Source: Candidatus Endomicrobium labiotermitis (GTDB lineage: Bacteria > Elusimicrobiota > Endomicrobiia > Endomicrobiales > Endomicrobiaceae). Taken from it: a stretch of DNA of 64,000 nucleotides. A model generated the notes under the pieces. That model was given only the letters and a program-made list of their open reading frames with translations, ran no database searches and had not been told where the DNA came from. The DNA lies in the NCBI GenBank assembly GCA_009778965.1, contig WRFE01000001.1, positions 49,117 through 113,116 on the forward strand. The letters are read 5' to 3'. Position 1 is the first letter of the stretch. Each line of letters opens with the position of its first letter. Positions 56,475 through 64,000 of the stretch are shown here, piece after piece. The translations under genes and the position numbers were made by a program.

Positions 56475-59123
56475 TTATTTTTTCATGCCGCTTTTTCTTA
56501 TAAGCTGCAAAGAAATTTTCCAGATTTCAACAAATATCAAAGGGAAAATCGACAAAAATGCCGCGATAATCCAATGCGTTAAACTTATTCCGACAAGATA
56601 AAAAATATCCGTTACGGACTCTACAAGAACTACCCCTACCATTATCGCGACTGAAAGCATAGCGCCCCAAAACAGCGGTTTGTTTGAGAACCAGCCTATT
56701 TGAAAAATAGATTTATCTATGCTTCTGACGTTAAAGACGTGCACAACGGAAGAAAGGCCTAAAATCAAAAATGCCATGGTCTGCCCGACTTCATGAGACG
56801 GCGCTATACCGCCGGCGCTGATAGTGACGAATTTACCTATATAAAAACCTACAAAAACCACAATACTGCACACTACCGACATCACGGCTATTCTAAGACC
56901 GTAACCTTCCGCAAACACGCTGCTTTTTATAGGTATAGGTTTTTTATCCATTATATCTTCTTCGGCTTTTTCCCTGCTAAGCATAAACGCAGGTATGCCG
57001 TCAGCCACGGTGTTAACAAACAATAAATGTATCGCGGTTACGGGAAGCCCCCAATTAAAGGCAAAAGCGGTAATCATTATTATTATTTCGGAAATATTAC
57101 AGGTTAAAAGAAGATAAACCGTTTTCCTTATATTGTCATAAGCTTTTCTTCCTTCTTTTACCGCCGCTACAATAGTAGAAAAATTATCATCAGTCAAAAC
57201 TATAGCCGCCGCGCTTTTGGCAACATCGGTGCCGGTTATACCCATAGCCGTGCCTACATCCGCGGCTTTTAAGGCAGGCGCGTCATTTACGCCGTCACCG
57301 GTCATGGCAACTATTTCATTATTTGCTTTCCAGGCACGGACTATTCTTATTTTATCTTCAGGGCTGACTCTCGCGTAAACAGCGTACTGCCTGACGTTTT
57401 GAGTAAGTTCTTCATCCGTTAAGACGCTAAGCTCTTCCCCTGTTATGGTTTTGTCGCCTTCTTCAAGTATTCCTATTTCAGCGGCAATAGCCGAAGCGGT
57501 TATGGCATGGTCGCCGGTTATCATTACCGTTTTTATTCCCGCTTTTTTTGCGTAAGCAACAGACTGAACGCTTTCGGGTCTTGGCGGATCTATCATTCCT
57601 ATAAGACCTACAAACTTCAAATCTCTTTCCAAATCCTCAGCGCCTAAATCTTTGGGAAGTTCATCATAATATCTTTCGGCAACGGCTATAACTCTTAACG
57701 CCTTTCCCGCAAACTCATCGTGAACTCTCATTATTTCTTCTTTAGTCGCGCCTGCCGTAATAGGAATTCTGTCCACCGCGCCTTTGGTTATTGAAATATA
57801 ACCGCCGGTATCAAGATGATGAACGGTAGTCATCAGCTTTCTTTCGGAATCAAACGGTATTTCAAAAACTCTGGGAAATTTTGCAAGCAATTCTTCTTTG
57901 CTCTTGCCTTTTTCCTGCAAAAGGCGTATTATCGCGGTTTCAGTAGGATCCCCGATAACTTTTTCCTGATCATCTTCGGTTTTTTCTATGGAAGCGTTAT
58001 TGCAAAGACTTAATATCGTGAGAAGATATTCTTCAACACTGCCAAATTCATCATCCGTATTTTTAGGTTCGTTTCCTACACCCCAAACGGCTTTTATTGT
58101 CATCTTGTTTTGCGTAAGAGTACCGGTTTTATCGGAACATATAACGGACGTATTGCCAAGTGTTTCTACCGCGTTTATTTTTCGCACCACGGCATTTCTT
58201 TTTGCCATATTCTGAATACCGTATACCAAAGTCAGCGTAACTATAATCATTAGGGTTTCAGGCACAGCGGCGACAGCCAAAGCAACCGCAAGCATAAACA
58301 TATCCATAAGCTTCTCGCCGCGCATAACGCCCATAACAAAAAATGTCACTGCCGACAATAAAGCTACAACCGTCATAAATTTGCCGATATATAAAAGCCT
58401 TTTCTGCAAAGGAGTTTTAGTTTTTTTTGTTGAACTTAAAAGTTCTGCTATCTTTCCGACTTCCGTGTCCATTCCGGTAGCGACTACAACCGCGACAGTC
58501 CTGCCGTTTGTTATAAGACAGCTTGAAAACAGCATATTCAGCCTGTCGCCTACAGGAGCGTTCTCTTCAATTTCAGCGTCAGCATCTTTTTCAACGGGAA
58601 CGCTTTCGCCGGTTAAAATCGCTTCGTCAACTTTCAAGCCCGCGGCTGTTATTATTCTCGCGTCAGCCGGAATTTTATCGCCCGCGCCAAGCACAAGTAT
58701 ATCACCCGGCACAAGCTGTTTAACATCAATCTTTTCTTTGGAACCGTTTCTTATAACAACGGTTATATCGGCATTCATTTTCTTAAGAGCTTCAAGAGCT
58801 TTTTCCGCGCCAAGCTCCTGACGTAAACTTAGTATGGAGTTTATTATGACAATGGACATAATTACTATAACTTCCGTGTAGCCGTGTCCTTCTTTTATAG
58901 CCATAAAAAGCGAAATTGCCGCGGCTATTATAAGAATTATTATAGGCAGATCTGATATGGAGCGAAGTACTTTCGCAAGAATACTTTCTTTTTTCTCTTC
59001 TTCAAATTCATTCAAGCCTTTTTGCTGCTGTATCTCGGCTACCTGAATGTCTGTAAGACCTTTGTGCGGGTCTGTAAATAAAGCTTTAAAAATGTCTTCA
59101 AGCTTTTCCTGCGTCCATTTCAT
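56475..59123 (-). CDS. P-type cation (Ca2+-type) ATPase, copy 1
   Basis: LVPGDILVLGAGDKIPADARI, ILTGESVPVEK, ICSDKTGTLTQNKM, VAMTGDGVNDAPALKAADVGTAMG. Confidence 0.93.
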   Translation of the reverse strand: MKWTQEKLEDIFKALFTDPHKGLTDIQVAEIQQQKGLNEFEEEKKESILAKVLRSISDLPIIILIIAAAISLFMAIKEGHGYTEVIVIMSIVIINSILSLRQELGAEKALEALKKMNADITVVIRNGSKEKIDVKQLVPGDILVLGAGDKIPADARIITAAGLKVDEAILTGESVPVEKDADAEIEENAPVGDRLNMLFSSCLITNGRTVAVVVATGMDTEVGKIAELLSSTKKTKTPLQKRLLYIGKFMTVVALLSAVTFFVMGVMRGEKLMDMFMLAVALAVAAVPETLMIIVTLTLVYGIQNMAKRNAVVRKINAVETLGNTSVICSDKTGTLTQNKMTIKAVWGVGNEPKNTDDEFGSVEEYLLTILSLCNNASIEKTEDDQEKVIGDPTETAIIRLLQEKGKSKEELLAKFPRVFEIPFDSERKLMTTVHHLDTGGYISITKGAVDRIPITAGATKEEIMRVHDEFAGKALRVIAVAERYYDELPKDLGAEDLERDLKFVGLIGMIDPPRPESVQSVAYAKKAGIKTVMITGDHAITASAIAAEIGILEEGDKTITGEELSVLTDEELTQNVRQYAVYARVSPEDKIRIVRAWKANNEIVAMTGDGVNDAPALKAADVGTAMGITGTDVAKSAAAIVLTDDNFSTIVAAVKEGRKAYDNIRKTVYLLLTCNISEIIIMITAFAFNWGLPVTAIHLLFVNTVADGIPAFMLSREKAEEDIMDKKPIPIKSSVFAEGYGLRIAVMSVVCSIVVFVGFYIGKFVTISAGGIAPSHEVGQTMAFLILGLSSVVHVFNVRSIDKSIFQIGWFSNKPLFWGAMLSVAIMVGVVLVESVTDIFYLVGISLTHWIIAAFLSIFPLIFVEIWKISLQLIRKSGMKK

Positions 59124-59168
59124 GACTGTACCTCTCTATATTTAATTTATTTATCAATTTTTCGGTTG

Positions 59169-59312
59169 TCATGTTGAGCGAAGCAACGTAGTTGCGTAGT
59201 CGAAACATCTGCCTTTTAACTGCAGTTCCGGGGCGCTCACATCTCGCGCCCGTCGCAGACTCGTGCTCCTTATTCGTCGCACTGCGACACCTTCGACTTC
59301 GCTCAGGGTGAC
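59169..59312. repeat. Family A repeat (reverse orientation) interrupted by an H element
   Basis: gtcatgttgagcgaagcaacgtagttgcgtagtcgaaacatctgcc...accttcgacttcgctcagggtgac. Confidence 0.8.
59227..59288. repeat. H element copy 4, nested in a family A repeat
   Basis: ttccggggcgctcacatctcgcgcccgtcgcagactcgtgctccttattcgtcgcactgcgac. Confidence 0.8.
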
Positions 59313-59449
59313 AAAATTGTCTTTTAGTTGTTTTTTATATATGTTTTGTAAAAAAAGACAAAGAAAAAAATCGCAAGCGTAATTACGCTTACCATTTTGA
59401 CTGTCTATTATAGCAAATCTCCAAAAAAACAGCTAACTTCTTGTTTTTT

Positions 59450-60175
59450 CTAAAAATACCGGTAAAACCAATAAGGCAAAATCTTCATTGCCCAAGCTAT
59501 AAACCGCCAGCGTTTTGTTATATATGTATATGGCTTTTTCTTATCAATAGCGGCTGCTATCTGTTTGACTGCCTTATCCACAGGCGCTACCCAAAATAGA
59601 CCCTCATCCCCATCCCCTACGCCTTTAGCAAGCGCCGTGTCTACAAAACCGGGAATCAGGTTACAAACTGCTATATTTGCTTTTTCTTTAAAGTTCTTAA
59701 TACGCAAACCTTCAAGATAGTTGCTTACATAAGCCTTGCTGGCATAATAGGAAGGAGCCGACCAGCCGCCTCGTAAAGACGCAATACTTGATATTGCCGC
59801 CAAAGTACCGCCGCTCTTGCTTTTAAGATAATTATAAGAAGCAACAGCATAATCTGTAAAACCGAAAACATTGGTATTAACGGTTTTTAGTTCAAAATCC
59901 GCTTTAAGCTCTATATTGTTTTCTCCGAAACCGGCGCAAATAATAATAATGTCTATGCGTCCAATTTCTTTATCAGCCTGATCTATAACCTGCGAAGCTT
60001 TGCCCGCAGTAATGTCATTTATAAAAGTAAAAACTTTATCCGGCGATTTTTCCTTAAGCGAAGCAAGCAAATCCGTGCGGCGGCCTGTAACTGCCACTTT
60101 ACAGCCTTTTTCCAAATAATATAACGCAAGCCCTCTGCCTATACCGGATGTCGCGCCTATTATCAAAACATTCAT
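59450..60175 (-). CDS. SDR family oxidoreductase
   Basis: MNVLIIGATSGIGRGLALYYLEKGCKVAVTGRR, YYASKAYVSNYLEGL. Confidence 0.9.
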   Translation of the reverse strand: MNVLIIGATSGIGRGLALYYLEKGCKVAVTGRRTDLLASLKEKSPDKVFTFINDITAGKASQVIDQADKEIGRIDIIIICAGFGENNIELKADFELKTVNTNVFGFTDYAVASYNYLKSKSGGTLAAISSIASLRGGWSAPSYYASKAYVSNYLEGLRIKNFKEKANIAVCNLIPGFVDTALAKGVGDGDEGLFWVAPVDKAVKQIAAAIDKKKPYTYITKRWRFIAWAMKILPYWFYRYF

Positions 60176-60226
60176 TGCATACCTCTGTTATTTTATTTCG
60201 GATTTTTCCCTTAATGACTAGCGACG

Positions 60227-60294
60227 TGTCATGCCGAACTTGTTTCGGCATCGTGCCATTAATTTTTAGACCCTGAAACAAGTTCAGGGTGACA
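60227..60294. repeat. Palindromic repeat, TGTCATGCCG...CAGGGTGACA variant
   Basis: tgtcatgccgaacttgtttcggcatc...gaccctgaaacaagttcagggtgaca. Confidence 0.75.
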
Positions 60295-60333
60295 CATTAA
60301 AAATTTAACAACATATAAAGAGATAATTCCATT

Positions 60334-62961
60334 TTACTTTGCTGCGGCGCGCAGAAAGTACTTCTCAATCTCAGCGGCAATAAGAGGAACCGTAGATAAA
60401 ACTATTACTATAACCCAATGCGTAAAACTTATCTGGGTGAGATAAAACATTTCAGCCACGGGCTTTATTAAAGCGACCGCGAACAATATTCCAAACGTAA
60501 TTATCGCGCTCCAAAACAATGACGGGTTGCTCATCCAGCCCAGTTTGAAAATTGATTTCTTTATACTTCTTACGTTAAAAACGTGTATAATCGCACAAAA
60601 ACCTATAACTAGAAATGCCATGGTTTTTCCTATTTGCGCGGACGGCTCCATACCGTTTATAGCTACAAATTTACCTATATAAAAACCGATAAGCGTTGCA
60701 ATGGTAAATATTAATGACATTACCGCCAATTTTACGCCAAAACCTTGTCCAAAAACGCTTGTGTCCGAAGATATGGGTTTTCTGTCCATTATATCGTCTT
60801 CGGGCAATTCTCTGCTTAACGCAAAGCCCGGAATACCGTTTGCCACAGTGTTAATAAACAGTAACTGCAGAGCGGTCAGCGGAACACCCCAGTTAAGAGC
60901 AAAACCTAAAATCATTACCAATATTTCTGAAATGTTAGCGCTTAAAAGAAAGTAAACCGTTTTTCTTATATTGTCATACGCCGTTCTTCCTTCTTTTACA
61001 GCTGCTACAATAGTGGCAAAATTATCATCCGTCAAAATCATTTCAGCGGCATTTTTTGAAACGTCCGTGCCTGTTATACCCATAGCCGTGCCTACATTAG
61101 CGGCTTTAAGAGCAGGCGCGTCGTTTACGCCGTCGCCGGTCATCGCCACTACTTCATCATTAGCCTGCCACGCCTTGACTATTCTTATTTTATCTTCGGG
61201 GCTGACTCTGGCGTAAACTGCATACTGTCGTATATTTTTTTCAAGTTCTTCATCGCTCATATTACTGAGCTCGGTTCCGGTTATGGTTTTGTCGCCTGAC
61301 TCAAGTATTCCTATTTCCCGCGCGATGGCTGACGCGGTAACCGCGTGGTCGCCGGTTATCATTACAGTTTTTATTCCCGCTCTTTTTGCTTCCGCAACCG
61401 CATGAATACTTTCTTCCCTGGGCGGATCTATCATACCTATAAGCCCTACAAATGTCAGGTCTTTTTCCAGCTCGTCAACGCCAATATCTTTAGGAAGCTC
61501 TTCATAATGTTTTTCGGCAACGGCTATAACCCTTAAAGCCTGTCCCGCGAACTCATCATGAATTTTCATTATTTCTTCTTTAGACACGCCTTTTTTAACC
61601 GGAATTCTGTCCACCGCGCCTTTGGTTATTGAAAGATATCCGCCTGTATCAAGATGATGCACAGTAGTCATTAATTTTCTTTCGGAATCAAACGGTATTT
61701 CAAAAACCCGCGGGTATTTTTCCATCAAATCTTTTTTATTTGTCCCTTTGTCATGCAAAAGACGTATTATCGCGGTTTCGGTAGGGTCGCCTATAGCTTT
61801 TTCTTCTTCAGCTTCTTTTTTTTCTATAACCGCGTTATTTGCGAGACTCAATATAGTAAGAAGGTGCGTTTCGGCTTCGTCAAAATTATCTTCCGCTTTT
61901 TTAGTTTCGTGTCCGGCAGCCCAAACGGCTTTTATTGTCATCTGATTCTGGGTAAGCGTACCGGTTTTGTCGGAACATATAACTGACGTGTTTCCCAAAG
62001 TTTCAACAGCGCTTATTCTGCGTACCACCGCATGCCTGGCAGCCATGTTTTGAATGCCGTAAACTAAAGTCAACGTAACTATAATCATTAGCGTTTCAGG
62101 CACAGCGGCAACAGCCAAAGCAACGGCAAGCATAAGCATATCCATAGCCTGCCCGCCGCGCATAAGACCCATACCGAAAAGCAGCACGGCAGATAATAAA
62201 GCGGCAACAGTCATTACTTTTCCTATGGCAAAAAGTCTTATTTGCAAAGGAGTTTTAGTTTTTTTCGTATTATTTAAAAGACCTGCTATTTTGCCTACTT
62301 CCGTGTCCATTCCTGTGTTTACAACCACAGCCGTTGCTCTGCCGTTTGTTATAAGACAGCTTGAAAACAGCATATTCAGCCTGTCGCCTAAAGGCGCGTT
62401 TTCATCAACTTTAGCGGCAGCGTCTTTTTCCACCGACACGCTTTCGCCGGTTAAAATCGATTCGTCCACTTTTAAAGCCGCGCTTTCTATAAGCCTTGCG
62501 TCAGCCGGAATTTTGTCGCCCGCTCCCAGCACAAGTATATCGCCGGGAACAAGCAGCCTTACGTCAACTTCTTCTTTAATGCCGTTTCTTATGACAACAG
62601 TTGTGTCCGCGTTCATTTTTCTGAGCGCTTCTAAAGCTTTTTCAGCCCCTAATTCCTGACGCAGGCTTAACACGGAATTTATTATAACAATCGCCAAAAT
62701 TACTATAGGCTCAATCCAGCCTTCATTCGTTTTTAAAGCTAAAAACCCGGAAATTACTACGGCCGACAAAAGGATTATTGTGGTAAGGTCCGACAAAGAG
62801 CGCAGTATTTTTATAAACATACTTTCTTTTTTCTCTTCGTCAAACTCGTTGAACCCTTTTTCGTCATGCAGCTCTGATACCTGATTGGTTGTAAGCCCTT
62901 TGTGGGAATCAGTGTATAAAGCTTTCAAAATGTCTTCTATTTTATCTTGCGTCCATTTCAT
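60334..62961 (-). CDS. P-type cation (Ca2+-type) ATPase, copy 2 (paralog of 56475..59123)
   Basis: Same motifs as copy 1 (ICSDKTGTLTQNQM, VAMTGDGVNDAPALKAANVGTAMG); collinear and highly similar along its length. Confidence 0.93.
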   Translation of the reverse strand: MKWTQDKIEDILKALYTDSHKGLTTNQVSELHDEKGFNEFDEEKKESMFIKILRSLSDLTTIILLSAVVISGFLALKTNEGWIEPIVILAIVIINSVLSLRQELGAEKALEALRKMNADTTVVIRNGIKEEVDVRLLVPGDILVLGAGDKIPADARLIESAALKVDESILTGESVSVEKDAAAKVDENAPLGDRLNMLFSSCLITNGRATAVVVNTGMDTEVGKIAGLLNNTKKTKTPLQIRLFAIGKVMTVAALLSAVLLFGMGLMRGGQAMDMLMLAVALAVAAVPETLMIIVTLTLVYGIQNMAARHAVVRRISAVETLGNTSVICSDKTGTLTQNQMTIKAVWAAGHETKKAEDNFDEAETHLLTILSLANNAVIEKKEAEEEKAIGDPTETAIIRLLHDKGTNKKDLMEKYPRVFEIPFDSERKLMTTVHHLDTGGYLSITKGAVDRIPVKKGVSKEEIMKIHDEFAGQALRVIAVAEKHYEELPKDIGVDELEKDLTFVGLIGMIDPPREESIHAVAEAKRAGIKTVMITGDHAVTASAIAREIGILESGDKTITGTELSNMSDEELEKNIRQYAVYARVSPEDKIRIVKAWQANDEVVAMTGDGVNDAPALKAANVGTAMGITGTDVSKNAAEMILTDDNFATIVAAVKEGRTAYDNIRKTVYFLLSANISEILVMILGFALNWGVPLTALQLLFINTVANGIPGFALSRELPEDDIMDRKPISSDTSVFGQGFGVKLAVMSLIFTIATLIGFYIGKFVAINGMEPSAQIGKTMAFLVIGFCAIIHVFNVRSIKKSIFKLGWMSNPSLFWSAIITFGILFAVALIKPVAEMFYLTQISFTHWVIVIVLSTVPLIAAEIEKYFLRAAAK

Positions 62962-63036
62962 CGTAACCGCCTTTAAATGTTGAGACTATGTGTTTTGTGA
63001 AAATTTTAGATTTCTATTTTCATATCTGTTAGTTTG

Positions 63037-63135
63037 TCATTGCGAGGAGGAAACTTTGTTTCCGACGCGGCAATCCAAGTTGTTATTTAAAAAAATGGAT
63101 TGTTTCTTCGCAACTTTCGTTACTCATCGCAATGA
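63037..63135. repeat. Family G repeat, full copy
   Basis: gtcattgcgaggaggaaactttgtttccgacgcggcaatccaagttg...cttcgcaactttcgttactcatcgcaatgacg. Confidence 0.75.
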
Positions 63136-63170
63136 CGCCAAAGACAATAATTGTCCAAAGGAATGATTTC

Positions 63171-64000
63171 TTAAAAAACGCCTTCGCTATAATCTTTTAT
63201 TCTCATTATAGCATCATACTCTTCACGGGTTATTTTAGATTTTGACTTTATATCGTCTTCTTGAGAATCAGAACTTTCCGGCATAACGGATTTTCCGTCA
63301 ATTAAACCTTCTATACGTTCCGCTATATAAGAAAACAACGGATTTGACGAAATTCTGAAAAACAGATTCATATTTATTCCCAAAACTCCGCGTTCCCCTT
63401 GGGCATTCGATATAAGACCCAGATTCAAACCAAACTCATTCTTGTTTTTGGGATCAGGAGAAGAACCGTACAGAGGATCATCCTCGGGAAAAGGCAGAGA
63501 GATATGCGAAAGAGAAAAAACATCCGGCGGATATACCATTCCCAATTTCCTTGCCGCGAAATCCATTTCACCGGGCTTAGCGCTAAACTCTACGGCGCTT
63601 GAATCGCCCGGAGCCGCGTTGCCGATTATAGTCATTTTGTAACGCTGCGGCAAATCCGGCAGCATATTCGACATCATATTGATGAAAACCGGACGAACCA
63701 AAGGCAGAAACGCCGTATCGCGGTTTATGTCAAATAACACCAATTCGCTTCCGTTTTCCGGCAAATAGCCGTAAAGGTCATTTATCAGCGCCGGCGTGCT
63801 TACCGTATAATCGGTAATTGACTGAAAAGTAATAATCGGAGGAAGTTCTTTTATACGACCGTTTTTATGCAGCCTGTCTATTTGCCGTTTTCTTTCGGCA
63901 ATAAACAAACGCGCCTGTTTAACGGCATTGATAGGAAATGAATTATACTTAAACGGATTGAATTCCGGAGTTATACTAAGCCACGCGGCTTTTTCAAACC
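63171..64000 (-). CDS. Probable alpha/beta hydrolase family protein, N-terminus beyond window
   Basis: Frame remains open past 63908 to the window edge (FEKAAWLSITPEFNPFKYNSFPINAVKQARLFIAERKRQ...). Confidence 0.55.
   Translation of the reverse strand, partial: FEKAAWLSITPEFNPFKYNSFPINAVKQARLFIAERKRQIDRLHKNGRIKELPPIITFQSITDYTVSTPALINDLYGYLPENGSELVLFDINRDTAFLPLVRPVFINMMSNMLPDLPQRYKMTIIGNAAPGDSSAVEFSAKPGEMDFAARKLGMVYPPDVFSLSHISLPFPEDDPLYGSSPDPKNKNEFGLNLGLISNAQGERGVLGINMNLFFRISSNPLFSYIAERIEGLIDGKSVMPESSDSQEDDIKSKSKITREEYDAIMRIKDYSEGVF

Overview
The window is a dense, AT-rich bacterial chromosome segment of mostly housekeeping and metabolic genes, with gene content compatible with an Elusimicrobia/Endomicrobia-like anaerobe (taxonomy is inference only). 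Supported content: rsmE (partial), mtaB, RNase HI, rmuC, an orphan sensor kinase, a bioB-SDR-KAS operon, pcrA/uvrD, nadA, thiM, metW-metX and metY, an autotransporter-like protein, GGGtGRT plus a NifU-like scaffold, eno, an Opp-type ABC system, an M16 protease pair, one tRNA-Arg(CCG), def, alaS, an OlsF-like acyltransferase, ppk1 plus CYTH, an arsenic operon, two related P-type ATPases and others. No CRISPR, rRNA, prophage or canonical transposase was seen. The most unusual signal is a layered population of short palindromic repeats. (i) Several families share TGTCAT...ATGACA-like termini with interchangeable halves. (ii) A GIY-YIG nuclease ORF sits in the loop of one such palindrome, splitting the opp operon. 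(iii) A DUF559/VSR-like nuclease ORF sits between inverted copies of a different palindrome, beside tRNA-Arg. (iv) A double-hairpin element with core GTGCTCCTTATTCGTCGCAC occurs four times, usually nested inside other repeats, with stem arms that covary. (v) Repeat sequence has entered reading frames, most clearly in three consecutive genes of the bio operon. A thioredoxin-ArsM fusion under a palindromic ArsR-type operator is the other notable item. All calls are from reading the sequence; no database search was run.
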